From assembly GCA_036322835.1 (NCBI GenBank), contig AP027304.1, positions 3,224,001 to 3,288,000 on the forward strand: a DNA stretch of 64,000 bases, given 5' to 3'. This stretch comes from Tenuifilaceae bacterium CYCD. GTDB taxonomy: Bacteria > Bacteroidota > Bacteroidia > Bacteroidales > Tenuifilaceae. The notes under the pieces were generated by a model, which made no database searches, was not told the origin of the DNA, and worked only from the letters and a program-made list of their open reading frames with translations. Below, piece after piece: positions 1-8,955 of the stretch (positions within the stretch are counted from its first letter, which is position 1; each line of letters begins with the position of its first letter). The position numbers and the translations under genes are program-made.

Positions 1-12
1 TGGCCTAACTAG
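1..12 (+). CDS. 3' end of an upstream gene (probably V-type ATPase subunit B)
   Basis: Read from base 1 the window gives Trp-Pro-Asn and then a TAG stop at 10-12, 26 bases before the subunit D start. In bacterial V-ATPase operons the gene before D is normally subunit B, so this is probably its last three codons. Three residues cannot identify a protein, and the reading frame itself is assumed from context. Confidence 0.3.
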   Translation, partial: WPN

Positions 13-38
13 TTCTTAACCAATAAAAACTGATAAAA

Positions 39-641
39 ATGGCAATTAAGTTTCAGTTCAATAAAACCTCACTTAACGACCTGAATAAGCAGCTCAAGGT
101 ACGCCTTCGTGCTTTGCCCACTCTGAAAAATAAGGAGTCCGCATTGCGCATGGAGGTTAAACGAGCAAAGAATAGGGTTCAAGAACTAGATGATGCACTA
201 ACCTCAAAAATCAAAAGTTATGAGTATATGGTTAGTTTATGGGGAGAATTCGAACGCAATCTAGTTATTATTGAAGACGTTGAGTTGAGTAGAATCAAAA
301 TTGCTGGGGTTAAAATACCTATTCTAAAAGAGGTTCGGTTTAAGGTTAAAGAGTATAGCATTTTTTCACGTCCATTCTGGTATACTGAGGGGGTGAAAAT
401 CTTGCAAGAGATGGCTTCGATAGGCATTGAACGTGATTTCTACTATGAGAAAATGCGATTGCTCGATTATGCCCGAAAAAAAACTACCCAAAAGGTAAAC
501 CTCTACGAAAAGGTTCAAATTCCAGGCTATGATAACGCTATTCGTAAGATTAAACGATTCCTTGAAGATGAGGAAAATCTTTCGAAATCGGCTATGAAAA
601 TCGTGAAAAAACGTTACGAAAACGCGGAGGTTGAGTCATGA
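39..641 (+). CDS. atpD: V-type ATP synthase subunit D (central stalk)
   Basis: The 200-residue product matches the length and pattern of V/A-type ATPase subunit D, the coiled-coil central rotor shaft that couples the A3B3 catalytic head to the membrane ring. Visible support is a charged, heptad-rich N-terminal helix (about residues 10-70), a short beta-rich middle, and a basic C-terminal helix from about residue 140. The start ATG follows an A-rich leader. The stop codon overlaps the start of subunit I (638) by four bases, indicating translational coupling. It is the first complete gene of an operon continuing D-I-K. The assignment rests on family recognition plus gene order. Confidence 0.9.
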   Translation: MAIKFQFNKTSLNDLNKQLKVRLRALPTLKNKESALRMEVKRAKNRVQELDDALTSKIKSYEYMVSLWGEFERNLVIIEDVELSRIKIAGVKIPILKEVRFKVKEYSIFSRPFWYTEGVKILQEMASIGIERDFYYEKMRLLDYARKKTTQKVNLYEKVQIPGYDNAIRKIKRFLEDEENLSKSAMKIVKKRYENAEVES

Positions 642-2647
642 TTGTACCAATGATCAAATATTCATTTCTTGTGTACCACAAGCAATACGAAGAATTTCTG
701 GATGAAATCAGGAACATTGGCGTGGTGCACATAATTGAGAAACCATTTGAGGAAACCCAAACGCTAAAAGCCAACAAAAGCCTTCTTAACGAGTATTCGA
801 GCACGATTAGTTTGCTGAAGAAACGACTCAAAAATCAAAACTCTGTAACAGAGTCTGCAGATACAGATGATTTGAGTTATGACGGATTTGCATTGCTCGA
901 TCAATTCAAAAACTATCAGCAAAGGCTCGAGTACAATAACCAAAAGTTAACCGCATTAAAAAAAGAACTAAATGCAGTAGAACCTTGGGGCGATTACGAT
1001 TTACACAGGATAGAGTCCTTATCAAGGAATAATCTAAGTTTTAGATTCTTTGTTGCTTCAAAGCAGAAATTTAAGTCCGAATGGGAGAATCAATATCCAA
1101 TAGAGGTTATTAGCGAAACAGGTACGTCTGTTTACTTTGTTTTGGTTCAGGCCAATAAGGAAAACTATGAGATTGAAGCCGATGAGATTAAAATTCCTAA
1201 AGTTTCTCTTGCGCAACTAAAGAGTGAATACGATTTCTTCATTAACGATAATATTAAGGTTAATAAGGGACTGGATGATCTTGCTTCTCAGATAAATGTA
1301 TTCGAAAAGGCAAAAAATGATCTTTTCGGAGATATTTCCTACGAAAGAGTTAAACTTAGTACCCAAAAGGAAGCCGATGAGCGAGTAATGTTGCTTGAAG
1401 GATGGATTCCTGAAGAAAATTCTACGTCAGTTTCTGATTATTGCGACAAAATAAGAGTACTGTACATATCAAGTAAGCCGGAAGAGTCGGATAAAGTTCC
1501 TATATTGCTGAAGAATAACAAGTTTGCAAAGTTATTTGAACCGATCGGCAAACTTTACTCTTTACCAACTTACGCCGAAATTGACCTTACAGCGTTTTTG
1601 GCACCCTTCTTTATGATTTTCTTTGGCTTCTGCCTTGGCGATGCTGGTTACGGCTTAACCATTCTTGCATTGGTAACATACTATAAAATGTTTAAGGCTA
1701 AAGCAGAAATCAAACCTATATTAACATTAGTTCAGTATTTAGGTGCTGCAACCATTTTAATGGGTTTAGTTTCAGGAACAGTGTTCGGAGTCAATTTACT
1801 TGATACAGGGTACTTACTCAATAATGAATCATTAAAGTTCCTTGCTAGTAGCAATGTACCTCAGGATATTATTTCCAAGATATCGGGCATTGTTGGCCAA
1901 CATTATGCTACAAGAGACCAATACTTTGCAGCAATAACTGGTGCTATTGGAGCCGATGACTTAAATGAGTATAGATCGGAATTTATGCGAAGTGCATTCT
2001 CCGATTATTCAATATTGAATTCATTTAGGCATCTAATCCTTGATTCTCAGAATATGTTCAATTTGGCACTAGTATTTGGTATGTTCCAAATATTGTTCGG
2101 AATGGGTATGAAAGCTGCCAATATGATTAAGCAGAAAAGTTTCGTCTTCTCCATTTCAACCATATCATGGATGATACTAATAATTGGTCTAATCGTATTG
2201 CAAGGAGGTGCTGCTGCTGGATATTTCACAAAAGAATCTGTTACAATGCCAACATACATACTTCTTGGTGTTTCTGGTATTGGAATACTATTCTTTAACG
2301 ATCCATCTGCAAATATTTTTATAAGTTTTGCTAAAGGATTGTATGATATCTACGGAATGGCTACTGGTATTTTTGGTGACTTACTTTCGTACATTCGATT
2401 ATTTGCATTAGGAACATCAGGAGCTATTTTAGGGTTCGTAATCAATCAAATAGCAGTTCAATTCTTATCTATTCATTATGCAGGCCCTATTCTATTTGTA
2501 ATATTTTTAATAATTGGGCACACATTGGTGCTTTTACTATCAGTATTAGGCGCATTTGTTCACCCATTGCGTTTAACATTTGTTGAGTTTTACAAAAACT
2601 CTGGCTTTGCTGGAGGAGGAAAAGCTTATAAACCATTTACTAATTAA
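638..2647 (+). CDS. atpI: V-type ATP synthase subunit I (membrane stator)
   Basis: The 669-residue product is the large stator subunit (subunit a/I) that forms the ion half-channels against the K ring and joins the peripheral stalks. Residues 1 to about 305 are hydrophilic and partly coiled coil (the cytosolic arm). From about residue 315 there are several membrane helices, the first with the motif FFGFCLGDAGYGLT. The essential arginine lies in the late helix motif SYIRLFALG, preceded by FGDLL. The length is typical of bacterial V-type subunit I. It overlaps subunit D by four bases and is followed 29 bases later by subunit K. A loop near residues 390-460 is longer than in the shortest homologues. 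Confidence 0.93.
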   Translation: MIVPMIKYSFLVYHKQYEEFLDEIRNIGVVHIIEKPFEETQTLKANKSLLNEYSSTISLLKKRLKNQNSVTESADTDDLSYDGFALLDQFKNYQQRLEYNNQKLTALKKELNAVEPWGDYDLHRIESLSRNNLSFRFFVASKQKFKSEWENQYPIEVISETGTSVYFVLVQANKENYEIEADEIKIPKVSLAQLKSEYDFFINDNIKVNKGLDDLASQINVFEKAKNDLFGDISYERVKLSTQKEADERVMLLEGWIPEENSTSVSDYCDKIRVLYISSKPEESDKVPILLKNNKFAKLFEPIGKLYSLPTYAEIDLTAFLAPFFMIFFGFCLGDAGYGLTILALVTYYKMFKAKAEIKPILTLVQYLGAATILMGLVSGTVFGVNLLDTGYLLNNESLKFLASSNVPQDIISKISGIVGQHYATRDQYFAAITGAIGADDLNEYRSEFMRSAFSDYSILNSFRHLILDSQNMFNLALVFGMFQILFGMGMKAANMIKQKSFVFSISTISWMILIIGLIVLQGGAAAGYFTKESVTMPTYILLGVSGIGILFFNDPSANIFISFAKGLYDIYGMATGIFGDLLSYIRLFALGTSGAILGFVINQIAVQFLSIHYAGPILFVIFLIIGHTLVLLLSVLGAFVHPLRLTFVEFYKNSGFAGGGKAYKPFTN

Positions 2648-2664
2648 TAATAACTAATCAATAA

Positions 2665-3135
<471 letters not shown>

Positions 3136-3152
3136 TTGCTTGTCAAATAAGT

Positions 3153-3181
3153 AAAAAGCCGACTTAATGTCGGCTTTTTTT
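3153..3181. terminator. Bidirectional terminator between V-ATPase operon and ygiQ
   Basis: A perfect stem (AAAAAGCCGAC pairing with GTCGGCTTTTT, loop TTAAT) ends in a T-run for the plus strand and has an A-run on its left for the minus strand. The ygiQ stop codon (3164-3166, minus) lies inside the hairpin. Confidence 0.85.
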
Positions 3182-4924
3182 GTTATCGTTCTTGTACCAG
3201 AAGAAGTAACTTCGTTGCTTCTGCTTTTCCTGCCTTGTTCGGGCCACATAGACCTTTTCTCCAGTATAAGGGTCAACCCCTGTGTAGTATATAGTTGAAG
3301 ACAAAGTCATTGGAGTTGGCGTAAAATCCTGCACCTGCTCCAACTTAAAGTTTAAACGTTTAGTTTCATCGGCAAGGTTCTGCATATCCTGCTCGGTGCT
3401 TGTAGGATGGCTTGAGATAAAATAGGGTATAAGTTGCTGATTTAATGAGAATTTATGGTTAATGTCGTCAAACTTTTGTTTAAGTAAGTGGAAGAGTTTA
3501 AACGATGGTTTGCGCATCATTTTCAGCACCCTATCCGATGTGTGCTCAGGCGCAACCTTCAGCCTGCCCGAAACGTGGTATCTGCATAGATTCTCGAAGT
3601 ATTCCTGCTCAGCCTTGCTTTGCTTATCGATGAATAAATCGTAGCGTACGCCGCTACCTATAAACGCCTTCTTAATTCCGTTAATCTTCCTTACCTTGCT
3701 GTAGAGTTGATTTATCGATTCGTGACTGGAATTTAGATTATTGCAGATACTCGGGAATATGCACGATTGACGCTTACATTTCTCGCATATACTTAGGTCT
3801 TTTCCTTGCATCCTATACATATTGGCCGATGGACCGCCAATATCACTCAAATAACCCTTAAATCCTGGTAGTTTCTTGATTTTCTCAATCTCATCCAGAA
3901 TCGATTTCTCGGAGCGCGATGAAATAAATCGACCCTGATGAGCCGAAATGGTACAAAAGCTGCATCCTCCAAAGCATCCGCGGTGGATATTCACCGAGAA
4001 TTTAATCATCTCCCAAGCAGGAATTACTTTATCCTTATAGCGTGGGTGAGGCAAATGAGTGTAGGGTAAATCGTACCAACTATCAATTTCGTTGGTGCCA
4101 GGAAGGGGATAAGGTGGGTTAACAACTACGCACTTATCGTTTACAGGTTCTACAAGGCACTTAGCGTTCATCCGGTTCGATTCCGACTCAATTAGCTTAA
4201 AATTCTCGCCAAACTTCAACTTATCCTTTAGGCATTCCTCGTAGGAGTGAAGGTTGATGGTGTTTTTGGACTTGCTGTACTTTTCCACATTTGAATCAAC
4301 ATAGCCAATCTGTGGAATATCTCTGAGTTGGTAAATACCTTCACCTCTTGCTATTCGTTGAGCAATCTCCACAATTGGCTTTTCGCCCATACCGTAAACT
4401 AGTATATCAGCCTCACTATCAATTAGTATTGATGGTCTTAAAGAGTTGCTCCAGTAGTCGTAATGCGTGAATCTCCTGAGCGAAGACTCTATTCCTCCGA
4501 TCAAAAGAGGTGTGTTCGGATATAATTTTTTAATAATATTGGAGTACACCTTTACTGCGTAGTCGGGCCTATAGCCCGAAACTCCACCTGGTGTGTAAGC
4601 ATCATCGCTACGTAGACGTATATTGGCCGTATAGTGGTTCACCATTGAGTCCATGCATCCCGATGATACAGCAAAGAATAGGCGCGGTTCTCCAAGTTTT
4701 TTAAAATCGCGTAAATCGTCGCGCCAGTTGGGTTGAGGAACAATAGCAACTTTAAATCCAGCGTTTTCCAATACCCTACCAATAACAGCAGCGCCAAACG
4801 AAGGATGGTCAACATAGGCATCGCCTGTAAATAGGATAATATCGGCCTGTTCCCAACCAAGAGCCCTCATCTCCTTGATTGTGGTTGGCAGAAACTTACT
4901 ATTACTCCTCGCTGTATTATTCAC
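3164..4924 (-). CDS. ygiQ: YgiQ-family radical SAM protein
   Basis: A 586-residue member of the UPF0313/YgiQ radical SAM family of unknown reaction. The cluster motif CxxxCxxC is seen in RGCFGGCSFC near residue 318. A second cysteine group (CEKCKRQSCIFPSIC) follows in the middle, and the family's C-terminal signature DFTPTPMTLSSTIYYTG is near the end. The N-terminal part (residues 15-200) resembles a B12-binding-like Rossmann region. The start lies 11 bases after the queA stop, so it is probably cotranscribed with queA. The function beyond radical chemistry is unknown; the link to tRNA modification is only positional. Confidence 0.9.
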   Translation of the reverse strand: MNNTARSNSKFLPTTIKEMRALGWEQADIILFTGDAYVDHPSFGAAVIGRVLENAGFKVAIVPQPNWRDDLRDFKKLGEPRLFFAVSSGCMDSMVNHYTANIRLRSDDAYTPGGVSGYRPDYAVKVYSNIIKKLYPNTPLLIGGIESSLRRFTHYDYWSNSLRPSILIDSEADILVYGMGEKPIVEIAQRIARGEGIYQLRDIPQIGYVDSNVEKYSKSKNTINLHSYEECLKDKLKFGENFKLIESESNRMNAKCLVEPVNDKCVVVNPPYPLPGTNEIDSWYDLPYTHLPHPRYKDKVIPAWEMIKFSVNIHRGCFGGCSFCTISAHQGRFISSRSEKSILDEIEKIKKLPGFKGYLSDIGGPSANMYRMQGKDLSICEKCKRQSCIFPSICNNLNSSHESINQLYSKVRKINGIKKAFIGSGVRYDLFIDKQSKAEQEYFENLCRYHVSGRLKVAPEHTSDRVLKMMRKPSFKLFHLLKQKFDDINHKFSLNQQLIPYFISSHPTSTEQDMQNLADETKRLNFKLEQVQDFTPTPMTLSSTIYYTGVDPYTGEKVYVARTRQEKQKQRSYFFWYKNDNKKSRH

Positions 4925-4935
4925 GTTTTATCTTT

Positions 4936-6150
4936 TTACTCTTTAAATAACAAACTACTATCGCCATAGCTCAAAAAACGGAAGTTGTTTTCCATTGCGT
5001 ATTTGTACACTTTCTTCCAGTCGTTGCCAATTAGAGCCGATACTAGCAGCAATAATGTAGATTTGGGTTGATGAAAGTTAGTGATAAGCGCATCGGCAGT
5101 CATAATCTCATAACCTGGCATAATCATTATTTGGGTCGATGCCGATACAACATTCATATTTGTCTCGTTTAAATGCTTTAAAAGGGCTTTAAACGATTCC
5201 TTTAAGGGCAATTTGGGTAAATTGTATGGTTCCCACTGCGAAATAAAAAAAGGAGCCTCCAATTGGCCATTATGGGCTTTTACTCCAAGCCAGTATAAAC
5301 TTTCCAATGTCCTAAGGGTTGTTGTCCCCACTACAAACAGTTTACCCTCAGTATTTACAATGCTCTCAATAAATTTTTTTCCCACAAAGAAGTGTTCAGT
5401 GTGCATCTCGTGTTCAGCAACACTCTCTGCCTTTACAGGCTTAAAAGTGCCTGCTCCAACGTGAAGTGTAACGTAGTGTCTTTTAATTGACTTTACAGAT
5501 AGTTTATCGAACACGGTGTTGGTAAAGTGTAATCCTGCAGTTGGTGCGGCCACAGAACCTTCCGGATGTGCATAAACAGTTTGGTATCTATCCTTATCAA
5601 CCTCCTCTGAATCGCGGTTTAAGTAAGGTGGAATTGGCACATTACCGCATAGTTCAATTATCTGAGCAAAACTTAAATCGGCATTATTCCAGGTAAACTC
5701 AACTTCAACACCCTCAGTTAAATACTTCAGTTTATTCGCATAAAGTGTTGAATTTGATTGAGGAATACTCAATTCCAAAATATCATTTTTCCACTTTTTC
5801 AGGTTTCCAACCAAACATTTCCAGGTAACCGATGAGTGATTCCCGAACGATTGTGTATAATCGGCAGGGGTTATTGGCTCCAGCAGAAATATCTCTATTG
5901 ATGCTCCTGTACTCCTTTTGAAATTAAGCCTTGCCCTAACAACCTTGGTGTTGTTCAAGATTAAGGCGCTACCCTCTGGTATATAATTTTCGATATTTCT
6001 GAAAATATCTTCGGAGATATTACCATTCCTGTAAAGTAGGAGTTTTGACTCATCCCTGTTAGCCAATGGATGCTTGGCAATTCTCGCCTCAGGCAGTTCG
6101 TAATCGTAATCCGATATTTTTATTTTATCAAAATCAACGCTCATTATCAA
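4936..6150 (-). CDS. queA: S-adenosylmethionine:tRNA ribosyltransferase-isomerase
   Basis: QueA transfers and isomerises the ribosyl part of SAM onto preQ1-tRNA to give epoxyqueuosine at the wobble position of GUN anticodons. Signatures seen are PEARIAKHPLANRDESKLL near the N-terminus, APTAGLHFT in the middle, and ALITNFHQPKSTLLLLVSA near the C-terminus. At 404 residues it is longer than the roughly 350 of proteobacterial enzymes; extra sequence in the middle is common in Bacteroidota versions. Two ATGs are possible (6150 and 6144, giving MIMSVDF or MSVDF). It heads the queA-ygiQ pair on the minus strand. Confidence 0.94.
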   Translation of the reverse strand: MIMSVDFDKIKISDYDYELPEARIAKHPLANRDESKLLLYRNGNISEDIFRNIENYIPEGSALILNNTKVVRARLNFKRSTGASIEIFLLEPITPADYTQSFGNHSSVTWKCLVGNLKKWKNDILELSIPQSNSTLYANKLKYLTEGVEVEFTWNNADLSFAQIIELCGNVPIPPYLNRDSEEVDKDRYQTVYAHPEGSVAAPTAGLHFTNTVFDKLSVKSIKRHYVTLHVGAGTFKPVKAESVAEHEMHTEHFFVGKKFIESIVNTEGKLFVVGTTTLRTLESLYWLGVKAHNGQLEAPFFISQWEPYNLPKLPLKESFKALLKHLNETNMNVVSASTQIMIMPGYEIMTADALITNFHQPKSTLLLLVSALIGNDWKKVYKYAMENNFRFLSYGDSSLLFKE

Positions 6151-6201
6151 TCAATTGAAAATCTTATTGGGCACATTCAGCAAATAGAATGAATGGTTCC
6201 G

Positions 6202-6209
6202 CAAAATTA
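6202..6209 (-). promoter_or_regulatory. Possible promoter -7 box for queA
   Basis: On the minus strand this reads TAATTTTG, a match to the Bacteroidota -7 consensus TAnnTTTG, about 50 bases before the queA start. No clear TTTG box sits at the usual distance upstream, so support is partial. Confidence 0.35.
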
Positions 6210-6266
6210 GTTAATTTTGTGAGTTATTTGTTTTTAACAAGATATTGTAAATCAATATTGTAGATT

Positions 6267-7334
6267 ATGAAGGTAAGAGTGGGAGACAAGGTTCGATTCC
6301 TAAACGAGGTAGGTGGCGGAAAAGTTGTGAAAATTCTGGATAAAAGAAAAGTCCTTGTGGAAACCGAGGATGGATTTGAAATTCCCGTTCTCGACTCCGA
6401 TTTGGTTGTTATAGACAGCGTATCCGACGATAAAATCAAAGGCACTAGCAATAACCAACCTCCTAAGGATTCTAAGCAAAAGAATCTACCAAAGCAGGAG
6501 GCTAAGGTTGAAAATAATGACATTAACGTTGACGAGAATATAGAATCCGATGAGCAAGGCGATTCCGTTGCCCTTCAACTAGCCTTTGTTCCAAAGGATA
6601 TCAATGCGCTTTACAAATCGAATATCGATTTGTATATCATCAACGATAGTTCCTACAGGGTATTCTATGCAATATCTAAATGGGAGGATGGTAAACTAAA
6701 CCTTATTAAAGCTGGTCTTCTAGCATCGGACACCAAGGAGTTTATCAAAGCTTACGAGTTGTCGGAGATTAATCAGGTAACCACTTTTAATATTCAGGCG
6801 GTCTACTATAAGAATATTGCCTACAAGGCACACCAGCCAGAGTTCTACGATATAGAACTAAACCCCATAAAGCTTCAGAAGGGCGGGAACTTTATTGAGA
6901 ATGACTTCTTCGATGAGCGTGCATATATCATCTCCGTTTCCGATTCATACAAGGAGGAGATGCTAAAGCATATAACCGATAAGGCCATATCCGAAGCAAT
7001 AAAGCAAAAAGAGCCCAATCCAATTGTAAAGCCAGTTAAAAAGCAGGTGGATGATATAGAGGAGGTGGATTTGCATATTCACGAGTTGGTTGATAATTGG
7101 AGTGGAATGGCTCCCGGTGAAATTATTCAAATTCAACTGGCGCGGTTTGAGACCGCATTACAGGGCGGATTAAAAGGGAATACCAAGAAGATGGTCTTTA
7201 TCCACGGTATTGGTAATGGTAAACTTAAGTACGAAATAACCAGGGCACTCGATAGCAAGTACCCAAAACTCAAATATCAGGATGCATCGTTTAAAGAGTA
7301 CGGTTACGGTGCAACCTTAGTGTATCTGAAATAG
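6267..7334 (+). CDS. DUF2027 and Smr domain protein
   Basis: A 355-residue cytoplasmic protein. Residues 1-50 form a small beta-rich KOW/SH3-like segment (MKVRVGDKVRFLNEVGGGKV). Residues 55-95 are a charged linker. Residues 95-230 correspond to the Bacteroidota DUF2027 core. The C-terminal 85 residues are an Smr domain with the DLHIHEL motif and the MVFIHGIGNGKL loop, as in the C-terminus of MutS2. Smr domains bind branched DNA or act as nucleases on DNA or RNA; here the DLHxH and HGxG motifs are intact. The partner and substrate are unknown. The stop is only 13 bases before the outer pairing region of the RNase P RNA, and no terminator separates them, so the transcripts may run together. Confidence 0.85.
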   Translation: MKVRVGDKVRFLNEVGGGKVVKILDKRKVLVETEDGFEIPVLDSDLVVIDSVSDDKIKGTSNNQPPKDSKQKNLPKQEAKVENNDINVDENIESDEQGDSVALQLAFVPKDINALYKSNIDLYIINDSSYRVFYAISKWEDGKLNLIKAGLLASDTKEFIKAYELSEINQVTTFNIQAVYYKNIAYKAHQPEFYDIELNPIKLQKGGNFIENDFFDERAYIISVSDSYKEEMLKHITDKAISEAIKQKEPNPIVKPVKKQVDDIEEVDLHIHELVDNWSGMAPGEIIQIQLARFETALQGGLKGNTKKMVFIHGIGNGKLKYEITRALDSKYPKLKYQDASFKEYGYGATLVYLK

Positions 7335-7346
7335 TATAAAGCATTT

Positions 7347-7745
7347 AGATTAAATAGTCAGCCGTTCTATCGCTCCGTGAAATATCGGGGAGGAAAGTCC
7401 GGGCAGCGCAGGACACCATACTTCCTAACGGGAAGATGCTCGTGAGAGCATAGTAATGGAACAGAAAATAACCGCCACGCTTGCGTGGTAAGGGTGAAAA
7501 GGTGAGGTAAGAGCTCACCGGGTTCTGTAGCGATACAGAATGCCGTGCATCTTATGGGCTGCAAGACCGTGTATATTCCGAGTGCCAGTTTACTGGCTGC
7601 AGGGTTGTCCGCCCTGTTGACGAGCAATCGTCGGTCTGGAAGGGGTAGGTCGCAGGAGGTTATGGGTAACTATAATCCAAGATAAATGATAGGAGCGAAC
7701 TTTGTTCGAACAAAACCCGGCTTAAAAGGCTGACTAGTTTAATCT
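7347..7745 (+). ncRNA. rnpB: RNase P RNA (bacterial type A)
   Basis: The catalytic RNA of RNase P, which matures tRNA 5' ends. Recognised from the conserved cores: GAGGAAAGTCCGGGC near 7390, ACAGAAA near 7461, GGGTGAAA with GAGGTAAGAGCTCACCG near 7491-7520, and the 3' core TAGGTCGCAGGAGG with AGATAAATGATAGGAGC. The termini pair as helix P1 (TAGTCAGCC at 7355-7363 with GGCTGACTA at 7728-7736). Pairing continues outward (AGATTAAA with TTTAATCT) with one bulge, so the ends given are the limits of this long helix. Mature ends may lie a few bases inside. An antisense open frame across it is a chance frame. Confidence 0.95.
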
Positions 7746-8384
7746 AAATATCCTCTCCATTCTCCATTAATTATGTTAAGTATTTTTTTATGCTAACCTC
7801 ATCGAGAGATTGGTATAAATATGCATTTACTTAACAAAACTCCATTAAATTTAAGTAATTTACATTTGTAAACAATATAAATTAACAATCAGATATCTGT
7901 ATATGATATATCAACACACTTGTAAATTATGGTTTAATAAACTGTATTTCTGTATTTTATATAGTTAATACAAACTTAATGTTTAAAAAATATATATCAA
8001 CTAAAAAATTAACGCTATTAATTAAGCTAAACATACTTATATGTACTTAATATCCAGCATTTAAATATCATTATATGATTTAATACAATAGTTGAGTTGT
8101 GTATAGTAATGTTCGTGATACTGTTAAATACAATTACTAAATGCTATATACGCTACTTATGCAGAAAAGCATTAAGAGGATAACCATTATGCCCCCTTAC
8201 AACTCATTTTATAGGAAATGACGCTATTTTTAAGTGTGAAACGAACCTTTCGTTGCTACTCTTGGAAAACAAACTGATACGTAGATTTTGCTTATTCATA
8301 TTGCTGTATAACGAAACACATCCGTCATACTATTTACACAAGAAACACCACCTGCGTTAAATTATCGAACGAAACAAGCCTACG
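7746..8384. other. AT-rich intergenic region without a gene
   Basis: About 640 bases, visibly far richer in A and T than the neighbouring genes, with runs of TATATA and ATTTAA. I see no open frame of useful length, no RNA gene and no clear repeat other than the palindrome listed separately at 7859-7872. It may be a curved-DNA or regulatory region for the downstream XRE gene, or the remains of lost sequence. Confidence 0.6.
7859..7872. promoter_or_regulatory. ACAnnTGT palindrome, distal operator candidate
   Basis: TTTACATTTGTAAA is a perfect palindrome with 6-base arms around TT. Its core ACATTTGT is identical to the box that overlaps the XRE gene promoter at 8433-8440. It also contains a TAnnTTTG match, so it could instead be part of a promoter. 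Confidence 0.4.
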
Positions 8385-8440
8385 ATACAAATGTATTTTA
8401 CAATGATTACAGATGTGATTAAATTATTTTTTACATTTGT
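8385..8440 (+). promoter_or_regulatory. Three ACAnnTGT boxes and -7 promoter box before the XRE gene
   Basis: ACAAATGT (8387-8394, inside the palindrome ATACAAATGTAT), ACAGATGT (8409-8416) and ACATTTGT (8433-8440) are spaced 22 and 24 bases apart, about two helical turns. The last box overlaps TACATTTG (8432-8439), a perfect match to the Bacteroidota -7 consensus. The arrangement suggests autoregulation of the downstream HTH gene. Binding is inference. Confidence 0.5.
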
Positions 8441-8457
8441 GTCATACATGTTTACAT

Positions 8458-8907
8458 ATGCAGAATAGGATACAAAAACTTCTCGATTCGGAGCAGCTTA
8501 CCCCGGCTAAATTTGCAGAGATATTAGGTGTGCAACGAAGCGCAATATCGCACATACTTACAGGTAGAAACAACCCTAGTTTTGACCTTATAAGCAAAAT
8601 TATCCATAAATTCCCGGCACTAAACTCCGACTGGCTAATAACAGGCAAAGGGAATATGTATAAAACCCTTGTGCAGGGATCTCTATTCGATTTCGACGCA
8701 CCTAAAAAGGATGAGATTTCTGATAAAGTAACTCCCACTAAACCTACAGAGCAAGTATTGGTTACGGATGTAAATAATGAGGTTGAACCCCCAAAAAACA
8801 ACATAGATACATCTGTAAAAAAACTAGAATCTGCTTCACGAATGGTGAAACGCATAGTTGTATTTTATACCGATAATACTTTTGAGGAGTTTATCTCTAC
8901 TCCTTAG
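8458..8907 (+). CDS. XRE-family HTH transcriptional regulator
   Basis: A 149-residue protein with an N-terminal Cro/C1-type helix-turn-helix (about residues 5-60): QNRIQKLL, then LTPAKFAEILGVQRSAISH, then the recognition part GRNNPSFDLISKI. The DWLITGKGNMYK segment after the HTH is common in Bacteroidota XRE regulators. Residues 70-149 are charged and low in complexity, with no enzyme or peptidase domain. I chose the ATG at 8458 rather than the in-frame TTG at 8437: the TTG lies inside the predicted -7 box, and the ATG begins the HTH at the normal distance. It sits between an AT-rich gap and the pyrD operon; what it controls, other than perhaps itself, is unknown. Confidence 0.8.
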   Translation: MQNRIQKLLDSEQLTPAKFAEILGVQRSAISHILTGRNNPSFDLISKIIHKFPALNSDWLITGKGNMYKTLVQGSLFDFDAPKKDEISDKVTPTKPTEQVLVTDVNNEVEPPKNNIDTSVKKLESASRMVKRIVVFYTDNTFEEFISTP

Positions 8908-8939
8908 TTTGTAAATCTACCTTCTTTAATGTAGCTTTG
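8908..8939 (+). promoter_or_regulatory. Promoter of the pyrD-selD operon
   Basis: TTTG (8908-8911), a 20-base gap, then TAGCTTTG (8932-8939): a full match to the Bacteroidota TTTG/TAnnTTTG promoter. The expected start of transcription near 8946 leaves about 10 bases before the pyrD ATG. The -33 box begins just after the stop codon of the XRE gene. Confidence 0.75.
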
Positions 8940-8955
8940 CCTAAACTTTCAATGT

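Noticed and set aside
6151-6266. Possible preQ1 riboswitch upstream of queA
   Set aside because: No compact C-rich pseudoknot aptamer was visible in the leader on the minus strand.
7367-7627. 86-codon open frame on the minus strand
   Set aside because: It is antisense to the conserved core of the RNase P RNA and resembles no protein; a chance frame.
8437-8457. TTG start giving a 156-residue XRE protein
   Set aside because: The TTG lies within the -7 promoter box TACATTTG; the ATG at 8458 starts the HTH at the normal place.
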